Part shown: positions 7,421 through 14,469 of the stretch, one piece after another
How positions within the stretch are numbered: position 1 is the first letter of the stretch
Layout of the letters: the number at the start of each line of letters is the position of its first letter
DNA from: Armatimonadota bacterium
GTDB taxonomy: Bacteria; Armatimonadota; Fimbriimonadia; Fimbriimonadales; Fimbriimonadaceae
Assembly (NCBI GenBank): GCA_023392285.1
Contig: JAEVZK010000072.1
Span: forward strand, 1 to 20,867
Reading direction: 5' to 3'
DNA length: 20,867 nucleotides
Program-made: the position numbers and the translations under genes
The notes under the pieces: generated by a model
Database searches by the model: none
Told to the model about the DNA's origin: nothing
The model's input: only the letters and a program-made list of their open reading frames with translations

Positions 7421-7933
7421 TTAAGATTCCTTACAGCCGAATTGACCCATGATAGGGGGACATCTCCTCGAAAGGCAAGCTTGCAACCGACCGATGTCTT
7501 GGCTGGTGAGGTCGCGGGTGCCGGTTGGGTCGACGCTTCCCAGCGGATTGTTTCCGCAATACTGATACAAGTTCAGCCCAGCCTCCTGCCCGAGCGGATC
7601 CTGGGTGAAGAAGCGGCCGAGGGCGGGCATGTAGTACCGGGCACCGAGCATATCCATGCCGCTGTCATCGTCGGTGACGTACCCGTGAGCGCCGGCGAAG
7701 CGGAACGACGAGTTCGTGCCGGGCGCGAAGTCCTCCTCGATACCGTAGGCATCGTACTCTGTCTTGGAGACGGTGGCCCCCGAGCTGTCGAGCGTCGCCA
7801 CGTTGCTGCCGAGACCATTTTCTCGGTAGTAAAACTGCGCAGAAGGCGAGGTCTTCACAAATCCGACTCCTGTTAAATGATACGTCTGAACCTTGTTGGT
7901 ACTGATCGGTTTCGGCGATAAGCCGTCTTACAC
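7421..7933 (-). pseudogene. RHS-repeat-associated core domain (copy B), 5'-truncated and frameshifted
   Basis: The frame from ~7927 to the stop at 7421 encodes the classical RHS-associated core: FYYRENGLGSN, YDAYG, then FAGAHGYVTDDDSGMDMLGARYY, PALGRFFTQDPLG, NLYQYCGNNPLGSVDPTG (residues given in part). In RHS proteins this core ends the cocoon-like shell, and the variable toxin tip follows the DPxG motif. Here ~27 further residues end at a TAA just after the tip frame takes over. The upstream end is broken: an in-frame stop at 7928-7930, a frame change near 7898 (AETDQY lies in another frame) and a 7-8 bp deletion relative to copy A. Thousands of bases of upstream RHS gene are missing; the DUF488 gene begins at the breakpoint. 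It is a remnant, not a working RHS protein. Confidence 0.85.
7696..7933. repeat. Direct repeat, copy B (RHS core)
   Basis: The partner of 6288-6534. Relative to copy A it lacks 3 bp in the linker before FYYRENG (an in-frame loss of one residue) and about 7-8 bp near 7919, and it ends at 7933, five bases before the ATG of the DUF488 gene. Confidence 0.88.
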
Positions 7934-7937
7934 TCGA

Positions 7938-8561
7938 ATGGTTATCATGACCGGCAGACTGCCTAATCTGAATTCTATCCATCTCGTAGAGAGTAGTGTG
8001 GACTCGATTGCCGCACAGCCAACTCAGAACGGGTCGATCTGGACGATCGGGCATTCAACGCGATCCATCGAAGCATTCATCGAACTCTTAGATCTGAATT
8101 CGATCGGGTTGCTCATCGACGTGCGCCGATTTGCGGGCTCGAAGAAATATCCCCAATTTAACCGCGATTCGTTATCGGCATCTCTTGAGTGGGTGGGGAT
8201 TGAATACGAGCACTGGCCAGTCCTCGGGGGCAGGAGGCGACCTAAGGCCGATTCTCCCAACCAGGTTTGGGAGAATGATTCCTTTCGTGGCTACGCCGAT
8301 TACATGGAAACGCCTGATTTTCAGGCGGCCATGCAAAAACTGATGGCTCGGGCGCGGAGATCTCGGACCGCGATCATGTGCTCAGAGGCGGTGTGGTGGA
8401 GATGCCATCGCTCGATGATCTCTGATTACCTGATGAACCAAGGAATCCCGATATTCCACATACTCGATAAGAGCGCTCCCACGCTCCATCCTTTCACGAA
8501 GCCGTACTTAGCTGCTCATGGTTCCGGGCCAACGGACCGCGAATTCCTTTACCATCCCTAG
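7938..8561 (+). CDS. DUF488 domain-containing protein
   Basis: Cytoplasmic protein of ~207 residues from the ATG at 7938 (another ATG at 7947). The DUF488 hallmarks are clear: IWTIGHSTRS, LLIDVRRFAGSKKYPQFN, the central HWPVLGGRR and RGYADYM, and the C-terminal MCSEAVWWRCHRSMISDYL with its conserved Cys and Cys-His. The biochemical function of this family is not established. The frame is open further upstream to 7893, but that part is antisense to the RHS remnant, so a start at 7938 or 7947 is chosen; no good Shine-Dalgarno is seen. Because the RHS remnant ends 5 bp before the ATG, the original upstream region seems lost or replaced. The stop interlocks with that of the convergent vanW gene (CTAG). 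Confidence 0.88.
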   Translation: MVIMTGRLPNLNSIHLVESSVDSIAAQPTQNGSIWTIGHSTRSIEAFIELLDLNSIGLLIDVRRFAGSKKYPQFNRDSLSASLEWVGIEYEHWPVLGGRRRPKADSPNQVWENDSFRGYADYMETPDFQAAMQKLMARARRSRTAIMCSEAVWWRCHRSMISDYLMNQGIPIFHILDKSAPTLHPFTKPYLAAHGSGPTDREFLYHP

Positions 8562-9946
8562 CCGTTCGACTGTCCGTCTTGGGCTGGTAAAGCATTCGGC
8601 GTTCCTGGAACAGGCGCTGAGGGTTTTGGCGCAGGTGCGGCAGGATTGTAACCAATGATCCTTGGGGAACCGCCATATACGCTGTGGCTCAGTTTGTCTC
8701 GGCGCACTTCCACTCCGTTTTCGTAGACGATGCGATAGACGTCGATCGCATGAGCTCGCGAGCCCTTCTCGGTCACTCGGCGAGCGCCGGGCGGGAGGGT
8801 GCGGTCGACTACGGTCTGCTCGCCGCGATCCCAAATCTGATGATTTTCCGTCAGGATTTTAACCTTTCGCTCCGGATGGGCTTGGCCAAGAATGCGGAAC
8901 GTGATTTTGCCCGACTGATAGGTGGAGCTGATCGCGATCGGAACTTTCTGGTTGTTTTGGATTACAAGATCGAGGTTGGGCCAATCGACGGTAGCGTCTC
9001 GGCCGACCGGCACATAAACGCTCGGAATCGAGTGGTTCTGCCGCTTGACGATCTTCAAGTCGGATAGGAGGCTTGCGTTATAGAGGGTCGTGCTCACTTG
9101 GCAGATGCCGCCGCCGATTCCCGTATCATGCCGCCCATTGACGAGGACAGGCGCGGTCCGATATCCATCTTGCACCGTGCGTTGACCCACCGTCTGGTTA
9201 AAGCTGATCTTTTCTCCCGGCATCAAAACCGTTCCGTTTAGCTTGGCGGAAGCGAGGCGGATATTTGTATTTCGGCTCGTCTGATAGGCGGGAAAATGGG
9301 TGGAATATTCCGAGACGACTTCTTTGATCTGGGCCAATTGTTCGTCAGACACCTTCTTTTCGCCCTCCAGGAGTGGTATCTGAACCTCGTCAGCACCCGT
9401 CTCAAGAGCTTTCGTGACCACTTGAGGCAAGAGCTTCTCATCCAAGACCAGGGTGCCAATCTCCGGCTTCCGGATGATCGCGCCCTTTTCAAAAGTCACT
9501 CGCGCCGCTTTTCCCTTGGGAACGATGGCTTTCACTTCCTTCGCCAACTGCGTCAATGCCAAGCCGTTAGACTTGAACTGAAGCGGAAATTCTTGTTTGG
9601 ACGCCGAAGCAGAACCGACCCTGTCCGAGACTGCCTGCATCAGGTCGGTCATCGGCAAGGAGGCAACGGTCGCCGCATCGTCCAGCGTAATACCGAGCAT
9701 TCCCGGCGTGCGGGGCGGCAGTTTCCCGGTGAGCTTGTCATTCTTCAGTTCTAGCGGATGAAGCTTTTCGCTTTCCCACCAAACTCGTAGCTTCCTCGCA
9801 GCTTCATCCTTCGAGAGACCGCCCAAGTCAAGCGTGCCTACAAACGTGTGAGGCTCGATCGTGGGCTCGAAACGAGCAGCCACAATCGTCAATCCGGCTC
9901 CGACGACTCCGACGGCGCTTAAGACAGCTATGAGACTTTTCTTCAT
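8558..9946 (-). CDS. VanW family protein with C-terminal G5 domain
   Basis: A 462-residue envelope protein. A single N-terminal membrane segment (MKKSLIAVLSAVGVVGAGLTIVAA) starts it. Residues ~28-215 fit the two peptidoglycan-binding-like repeats that precede VanW in many homologues. The VanW domain spans ~225-355 with GTVLMPGEKISFNQTVG, GIGGGICQVSTTLYNA and VDWPNLDL. A G5 domain (~360-432) and a Pro/Ala-rich tail follow. VanW was named from vancomycin-resistance clusters, but its function is unknown and it is widespread in cell-wall contexts; there is no vanHAX set here, so no resistance claim is made. The ATG at 9946 is preferred over an upstream TTG at 9982 because it gives a normal membrane signal. 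It is divergent from ilvE. Confidence 0.93.
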   Translation of the reverse strand: MKKSLIAVLSAVGVVGAGLTIVAARFEPTIEPHTFVGTLDLGGLSKDEAARKLRVWWESEKLHPLELKNDKLTGKLPPRTPGMLGITLDDAATVASLPMTDLMQAVSDRVGSASASKQEFPLQFKSNGLALTQLAKEVKAIVPKGKAARVTFEKGAIIRKPEIGTLVLDEKLLPQVVTKALETGADEVQIPLLEGEKKVSDEQLAQIKEVVSEYSTHFPAYQTSRNTNIRLASAKLNGTVLMPGEKISFNQTVGQRTVQDGYRTAPVLVNGRHDTGIGGGICQVSTTLYNASLLSDLKIVKRQNHSIPSVYVPVGRDATVDWPNLDLVIQNNQKVPIAISSTYQSGKITFRILGQAHPERKVKILTENHQIWDRGEQTVVDRTLPPGARRVTEKGSRAHAIDVYRIVYENGVEVRRDKLSHSVYGGSPRIIGYNPAAPAPKPSAPVPGTPNALPAQDGQSNG

Positions 9947-9970
9947 TTTCTGAAACGAGGATTCTGGGTA

Positions 9971-9986
9971 ACAGTTGGACAACTGT
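9971..9986. promoter_or_regulatory. Perfect 16-bp palindrome in the vanW/ilvE divergent region
   Basis: ACAGTTGGACAACTGT has two 7-bp arms (ACAGTTG and CAACTGT) around a GA spacer. It lies 24 bp upstream of the vanW ATG and about 95 bp upstream of the ilvE start, a plausible operator position for a dimeric repressor. No regulator can be named and no matching second copy was noticed in the window. Confidence 0.4.
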
Positions 9987-10081
9987 CTAGATTATGACGT
10001 CCTCGCGAAGGAAAACGCATTTCAGAATGGGACTGTTGAACGTAAGCGCGAGGCGTATGGGGGTTCGAGTAAACTGCCGGT

Positions 10082-10954
10082 ATGCCGAAGTTAGTCTGGC
10101 TCAACGGAAATATCAGTCCGCTCGAATCTGCGACTACCAGCGTCGCGGATCACGCCCACCTCTATGGTGACGGTTTATTCGAAGGAATTCGGATTTACGG
10201 CGGCAAGATCTTCAAGCTCGATGAACATCTTGAAAGGCTTTATTTTGGCATTCGCTACCTGGGTTACGAGATGTCGATTAGCCAGTCCGAGCTCAGGCAA
10301 ACCATTCTCGACGTTTGCAAGCAAGCCGAGATCTGTGATGGCTACATTCGCCTGAACGTGACCCGCGGCACCGGCTTGGGATTAGATCCGAAGAACATCG
10401 ATCGTGCTCCTAATGTGATGATCATGGTGTCCACGCTCGCGCTTTACCCAGCCTCTGCGTATGAGATTGGGTTGAATGTGGTGACTTCTTCGATTCGAGT
10501 CATTCCGGCGGACGCTCTCGATCCGCGAGTCAAGGCGATTGGGAAGTATGTTTCTAATATTCTGGCCAAGCACGAAGGCAACCGAATGGGAGCTGGAGAG
10601 GCGTTGATGCTGAACCATCAGGGGCAGCTTGCCGAATGTACGGGTGACAATATTTTCCTGGTGCAAAAGGGAAAAATCCGAACCCCGCATCCGTCGTGCG
10701 GCATCCTCGCCGGCATTACTCGTCAAACGGTCATCGATATCGCACGTCGTGAAGGCATCGAGGTCGAGGAGACGTTCCTGACGGTTTTCGATCTCTATGC
10801 GTCCGACGAAGTTTTCCTTACCGGCACCGCTGCGGAGGTTATTGCAATGGTCGGCTTGGATGGGCGAAAGATCGGCTGCGGAACTCCGGGCGAAATGACC
10901 TTGCGCCTGATGAATCTCTACCGCGAAGAGACCAAGAACGGGACGGCATTTTAG
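10082..10954 (+). CDS. ilvE: Branched-chain amino acid aminotransferase (class IV, IlvE-like)
   Basis: A PLP-dependent cytoplasmic enzyme that swaps amino groups between branched-chain 2-oxo acids and glutamate, the last step of Leu/Ile/Val synthesis. The 290 residues match the class IV fold: VWLNG.ISPLESA at the start, HLYGDGLFEGIRIYGGKIF, the PLP-binding Lys155 in KAIGKYVSNIL, and the cofactor loop EALMLNHQGQLAECTGDNIF, followed by GITRQTVIDIARREGI and EVFLTGTAAEV. The length is slightly below E. coli IlvE (309). A D-amino-acid or aminodeoxychorismate-lyase relative is less likely given these motifs. It heads a tight rightward trio with the zinc protein (5 bp) and lipoprotein (13 bp). No Shine-Dalgarno is visible before the ATG. 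Confidence 0.9.
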   Translation: MPKLVWLNGNISPLESATTSVADHAHLYGDGLFEGIRIYGGKIFKLDEHLERLYFGIRYLGYEMSISQSELRQTILDVCKQAEICDGYIRLNVTRGTGLGLDPKNIDRAPNVMIMVSTLALYPASAYEIGLNVVTSSIRVIPADALDPRVKAIGKYVSNILAKHEGNRMGAGEALMLNHQGQLAECTGDNIFLVQKGKIRTPHPSCGILAGITRQTVIDIARREGIEVEETFLTVFDLYASDEVFLTGTAAEVIAMVGLDGRKIGCGTPGEMTLRLMNLYREETKNGTAF

Positions 10955-10959
10955 TTCAA

Positions 10960-11262
10960 ATGTGTGACTCGTGCGGTGGCTTGCCACAATATTCCATTAA
11001 GGAAAATGGCCACCGCTTCAGTCTCTGTGCACGCTGTCTGGACAAGAAATATCCGCATCTTGCGGTGGAAGCGCTACGAAAGAGCTTGATTAAGGATCGC
11101 GCCAGCCATGAAACCTGTCCTTACTGCAAGACGACTTTGTCGCAAGCGAAGGATACTGGGCTGGTTGGGTGTCCGCTATGCTACGAAGTATTCCCCGGCG
11201 ACGTCTGGAATGTTTTTGGGATCAATTTGGATGGAACTCTATCGGGATCGTCCGATCATTAG
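10960..11262 (+). CDS. McsA-like double zinc-ribbon protein
   Basis: A 100-residue cytoplasmic protein with four CxxC pairs: Cys2/5, Cys23/26, Cys53/56 and Cys71/74, enough for two zinc sites. The C-terminal part (CPYCKTTLSQ, then TGLVGCPLCYEVF) closely matches the second zinc module of McsA (YacH), the activator of protein-arginine kinase McsB in the clpC operon of Gram-positives. The C-terminal UvrB/UvrC-like helical motif of full McsA is missing, so the protein is short. No mcsB or clpC is in the window; instead it follows ilvE by 5 bp. Its role is therefore unknown, and McsA-like describes only the domain. Confidence 0.8.
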   Translation: MCDSCGGLPQYSIKENGHRFSLCARCLDKKYPHLAVEALRKSLIKDRASHETCPYCKTTLSQAKDTGLVGCPLCYEVFPGDVWNVFGINLDGTLSGSSDH

Positions 11263-11275
11263 AGGAAGAAGAACA

Positions 11276-12004
11276 ATGAATTTAGCTAAGCAATTTTTCG
11301 CTCTTGCCTTTGGGGGCATTCTTGCTCTTTTCGTAGCGGGCTGTTCCGGTGGCGGCGGCGGCAACTCACTCCCTGATCCAATGATCAGGTTCATGAATTC
11401 GTCGCCTGACTCAAACCCGCTGACGTTTAATTACGACACAACCTCGGAGGCGACCGATCTCACCTATCTGCAGTTGAGCAGCAACGTCACCGTCGATGAT
11501 GGAGATCACGCGATCAACTTGGTCGACACGGTCTCTGGAGATGTGATCGATGCCATCAGCAGCACCTTTAACAAGGACACGCGCTATTTGACGATTGCCA
11601 AGGGCTTGCTGAATTACGGAACGGAGAACGAGAAGAGACTTCGGCTGATCAATTTCACCTACGATAAGACGGCCCCGAACGGAACGAAAGCGAGGCTGCT
11701 GATCATCCACGCGTTCAATCGTGCCGCAGGGTTTATGACTCCGAACATCGATTTTCAAAACCCGGGAAACAATCCGCTCTACGCGGTCACCGATATTTCC
11801 TACACAGAGGAGACCCCGCGAACGTTGGTCGTCGACTCGGACGTTAGCTTGGAGTTCGACGCGCGGCGAGCGTCCACTGAGAACGTTTATGCGAGCGCCA
11901 CTCAAACATTCGATGCCGGAGGAATTTACCTGGCGCTCATCACCGGAATCGAAGGCGGGACGGGCGCTCAGGCTCCTTCGATTCAATTCATCAAGCTGAA
12001 TTAA
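11276..12004 (+). CDS. Lipoprotein with DUF4397-like domain
   Basis: A 242-residue protein. The signal MNLAKQFFALAFGGILALFVAGC has lipobox VAGC with acylated Cys23, followed by a Gly/Ser linker. The rest (IRFMNSSPDSNPLTFNYD, then a DGDHAINLVD strand and a repeat of the same type around AFNRAAGFMTPNIDF) resembles DUF4397 beta-sandwich lipoproteins, whose function is unknown. The ATG at 11276 is supported by AGAGGA at 11261-11266, 9 nt upstream; this Shine-Dalgarno overlaps the end of the zinc-protein gene. The stop TAA interlocks with the stop of the convergent exonuclease gene in TTAA. Confidence 0.78.
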   Translation: MNLAKQFFALAFGGILALFVAGCSGGGGGNSLPDPMIRFMNSSPDSNPLTFNYDTTSEATDLTYLQLSSNVTVDDGDHAINLVDTVSGDVIDAISSTFNKDTRYLTIAKGLLNYGTENEKRLRLINFTYDKTAPNGTKARLLIIHAFNRAAGFMTPNIDFQNPGNNPLYAVTDISYTEETPRTLVVDSDVSLEFDARRASTENVYASATQTFDAGGIYLALITGIEGGTGAQAPSIQFIKLN

Positions 12005-12774
12005 AGCTCAAAGTCGGCGACCACAAACGTGTGGTCGCTCGGCTTCTCTGCCCTGCGAGCCTCCAAGTCGATCACGCATTCCGTGCAGCGTTTCGCCATG
12101 GGTTCGGTCGCGTAAATGTGATCGATTCTCCAGCCGAAGTTCTTCTGGACAGAAGTGACGATCACGAAATCGAAATAGCTGTAGTAGCCCGGTTCGGGAT
12201 GGTGCTTCCGGAATACATCTTCCAATCCGAAATCCACGATGGCTTGAAGGCGCTTGAATTCTTCGGGATTATGGCCAACTCCTCCAAAGAAGCGGCTGGA
12301 ATTGTATACGTCTATTGGCTTTGGGGCAATATTGATATCACCCAGCCAGACGAGCGGTTCGTCGGGTCGGTATTCGGTGCGCAGCATCTGGGCGAATCGG
12401 TCGAGCCAACGCAATTTGTAATCCCACTTTTCAGTGCCGACGGCAGTTCCGTTTGGAACATAGGTGTTGATGATCTTGACCCCATTCACCGTACACCGCA
12501 AAATTCTCGCGTCGTTCGGAAAAAGCTCGTCGCCAAACCCCAACTTAATGTCCGTGATACCTTGGCGGCTGAGAGTTGCCACACCGTTCCAGCTCTTCTG
12601 TCCATGGAGAGCGACCTCATAGCCGAGATCGGCAATGTCGTCGAGGGGAAATTTGCTGTCTTCCACCTTGGTTTCTTGGATCGCGAGCACATCTGGTTCA
12701 TGCTCCGCCAGCCACTCGATCAGGAGTGGCATACGCGGCCGTATCCCCGCAGCATTAAAGGTGGCGATTCTCAC
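12001..12774 (-). CDS. xthA: Exodeoxyribonuclease III (AP endonuclease, XthA family)
   Basis: Cuts DNA at abasic sites and has 3'-5' exonuclease activity in base-excision repair. The 257-residue protein starts RIATFNAAGIR, and the catalytic residues fall in order: Glu34 in IQETK, Tyr105 in INTYVPNG, Asp146 and Asn148 in WLGDINIAP, and Asp247-His248 in KPSDHTF. WRIDHIYAT is the usual C-terminal motif. The start is GTG at 12774, placed by alignment to the family's conserved first residues; a longer open frame upstream runs through non-coding sequence and a terminator. A GGAGAGG lies 16 nt upstream, too far to be a good Shine-Dalgarno. Secure. Confidence 0.95.
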   Translation of the reverse strand: MRIATFNAAGIRPRMPLLIEWLAEHEPDVLAIQETKVEDSKFPLDDIADLGYEVALHGQKSWNGVATLSRQGITDIKLGFGDELFPNDARILRCTVNGVKIINTYVPNGTAVGTEKWDYKLRWLDRFAQMLRTEYRPDEPLVWLGDINIAPKPIDVYNSSRFFGGVGHNPEEFKRLQAIVDFGLEDVFRKHHPEPGYYSYFDFVIVTSVQKNFGWRIDHIYATEPMAKRCTECVIDLEARRAEKPSDHTFVVADFEL

Positions 12775-12890
12775 CCAGAAAGTGTACCGACCTCTCCGAG
12801 CGCGACAGGGTATCTGGATATCTGTGTTTTCGGAATCGCTGAAGAGGGTTTCCGACAAGATCACTGGGGAAGCTTGGGGTGAAGCAAAAG

Positions 12891-12916
12891 AAAAGCCCTC
12901 CGTGTGGAGGGCTTTT
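12891..12916 (-). terminator. Intrinsic terminator after the Pro-rich membrane protein gene
   Basis: A perfect 11-bp stem: AAAAGCCCTCC (12891-12901), loop GTGT, GGAGGGCTTTT (12906-12916). On the minus strand it is followed by CTTTTGC, extending the U-rich tail. It lies 19 bp past the stop at 12936 and should end the leftward tRNA-SLBB-vanX-doxX-membrane transcript. The A-rich/U-rich symmetry could also allow termination on the plus strand. Confidence 0.9.
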
Positions 12917-12935
12917 GACGTGTTTGGCGTGACGA

Positions 12936-13925
12936 CTACGAGAGCGCAGCCGCGTTCTCGAAGCCACCGAAGTAGTCGCGATACAGCATCATGATAGCCA
13001 CTGGAAAAACCGGGAGCGTGAGGCATAAGCCAATTCCGCAACCGATCGCTCCAATATAAGAAGCGATTGCCAGCACGAAGATGAAGATCGTTGCCATCAC
13101 GGCATCCTTCTTCAGCGTCTCGAAGCTCATCTGCAGCGCGGGCATACCGCCAATCTTCTTGTCCACCGTGATCGGCACCGCGAACATGAGTAAACCGGCT
13201 GCTATGATTCCCGGAATGTAGCAGAAGAACGATCCAATCGAAACAATCACGCTGGTGAGGAGAACAGTGGTGAATATGTTGCCGAAATTCGCACCGAACT
13301 TCAGCATTTCGCCTATTTGGGGCTTCGTTCCGGTCAGTGCGATCGCCGCCATTCGGTACATATTCGAGAAGAGTGACAGCATCACGAGTTGGCACAAGAA
13401 GGCGAAGATCGTCATCAAGAAAAGGGTGACGATGATGCTGCCCGAAGCGATGAGGATGGGCACGATCACGATCTGCTGCAGGATCGCCAGAATGAGAATA
13501 GGAATGACCAGGATAAGGGCGGCGAGCACCCAAGTCTGCAGGTCGGCAAAAACCATCCGGTAGGCGTCGCCAATCACGTCGAATCGAATCGTCGCGGGGC
13601 CGCCAGTTGCACCCGGATAGTTTCCAGGGCGTGGATATTGGGCATAGCCGTATCCAGGGTCTTGCGCAGCATTGTTCGGTGGTACACCGGCTCCACCCGC
13701 TTGCGTAGCGGGAGGCATTGGCGTCGGCGCGACGGGCTGGGTTGGTGGCGGGGGTGCGGGAGTTACCGGTGGCTGCGGCTCCGGCTCTGGAGCGGGATAG
13801 GTCGGCGTCGGCTCGATGGGCGTCGGCTCGGGCACTTGCGGCGCGGCGTCGTCGGGTAGAGGTCGAAATGGTTTTGGGTCTTCGGGTTGCTGTCCTTGCG
13901 GGTCATTTGGAGGGGGTGTTTCCAT
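12936..13925 (-). CDS. Polytopic membrane protein with Pro-rich N-terminal region
   Basis: A 329-residue protein of two parts. Residues 1-~105 are strikingly rich in Pro, Gln, Glu and Ala (PEPTPIEPTPTYPAPEPEPQ), likely disordered and cytoplasmic. The rest has about six hydrophobic segments (e.g. WVLAALILVIPILILAIL, FFCYIPGIIAAGLLMFAVPI, TIFIFVLAIASYIGAIGCGI). The architecture resembles DUF975/YciC-like integral membrane proteins with Pro-rich tails, but no specific family is certain. The ATG at 13925 has AAGGAG 8 nt upstream, a good Shine-Dalgarno that fixes the start. It is 51 bp after the DoxX gene and is the last gene before the terminator. Function unknown. Confidence 0.8.
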   Translation of the reverse strand: METPPPNDPQGQQPEDPKPFRPLPDDAAPQVPEPTPIEPTPTYPAPEPEPQPPVTPAPPPPTQPVAPTPMPPATQAGGAGVPPNNAAQDPGYGYAQYPRPGNYPGATGGPATIRFDVIGDAYRMVFADLQTWVLAALILVIPILILAILQQIVIVPILIASGSIIVTLFLMTIFAFLCQLVMLSLFSNMYRMAAIALTGTKPQIGEMLKFGANFGNIFTTVLLTSVIVSIGSFFCYIPGIIAAGLLMFAVPITVDKKIGGMPALQMSFETLKKDAVMATIFIFVLAIASYIGAIGCGIGLCLTLPVFPVAIMMLYRDYFGGFENAAALS

Positions 13926-13976
13926 ACATATTGCTCCTTGTCCACATTCTATTCTATGGCACTAGTGCGGTCAAGA

Positions 13977-14408
13977 CTATTTGCCCTTACCGCCGAGAAC
14001 GTTGTCGAGACTGAAGCGCCCTGCTCCCACGACGAGGTAAATCAGAGCCAAGCACAGGTACAGGAGCGGAAGTTCCTTTTTTGGGAAGGGCTGTCCGGCT
14101 GCCTGCCCGAATGCAGCGACGCACATCGTGAAGGAAACGAAGAGGGCGGCGGGTCGCGTGAGCAGTCCGAGCACCAGGAGGAGCCCTCCGCCGAATTCGG
14201 CAAGGCCAGCTAGATAGGAGAACATGACAGGGGCTGGAAAGCCCAGGTGCCCAACTCCTTGGACAAACGAATCCTTCGGCGGGAGCTTCATCATTCCGTG
14301 AGTGAATGCAAGTGCGGCACCCATGAAGATTCGGGTGACGAGGAGGGCAAAATCTCCGGCAGGCGTCCCTGTACCCTTCCCTCCAAAGAGCATCGCACGG
14401 ATGTTCAT
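13977..14408 (-). CDS. DoxX family membrane protein
   Basis: A 143-residue inner-membrane protein with four hydrophobic segments: DFALLVTRIFMGAALAFTHG, VMFSYLAGLAEFGGGLLLVLG, AALFVSFTMCVAAFGQA and LLYLCLALIYLVVGAGRFSLD. The LAEFGGGLLLVLGLLTRPAAL stretch and the terminal GxGRFSLDN motif are typical of DoxX/DoxD-like proteins, tied in some bacteria to redox or thiosulfate metabolism; the role here is unknown. The ATG at 14408 matches the usual N-terminus; TCCTCC on the plus strand at 14428-14433 (GGAGGA in the mRNA) is 19 nt upstream, too far for certainty. A longer frame upstream overlaps the dipeptidase gene and is not believed. Confidence 0.85.
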   Translation of the reverse strand: MNIRAMLFGGKGTGTPAGDFALLVTRIFMGAALAFTHGMMKLPPKDSFVQGVGHLGFPAPVMFSYLAGLAEFGGGLLLVLGLLTRPAALFVSFTMCVAAFGQAAGQPFPKKELPLLYLCLALIYLVVGAGRFSLDNVLGGKGK

Positions 14409-14469
14409 GAAGTTTATGACGCAGCAGTCCTCCGATAGTTGCCGCCCAGCATCAGTGATTCGACTCAGC

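Noticed and set aside
7455..7459. Programmed ribosomal frameshift
   Set aside because: A run of five C alone is not a convincing slippery site, no stimulatory structure was evident, and the upstream core is itself degraded, so decay is the simpler reading.
6259..7933. Insertion sequence or integrase in the RHS island
   Set aside because: No transposase or recombinase motif and no terminal inverted repeats were seen; the repeats are RHS coding sequence.
12031..12882. A 283-codon plus-strand frame over exonuclease III
   Set aside because: Antisense to xthA with all catalytic residues; the frame has no motif.
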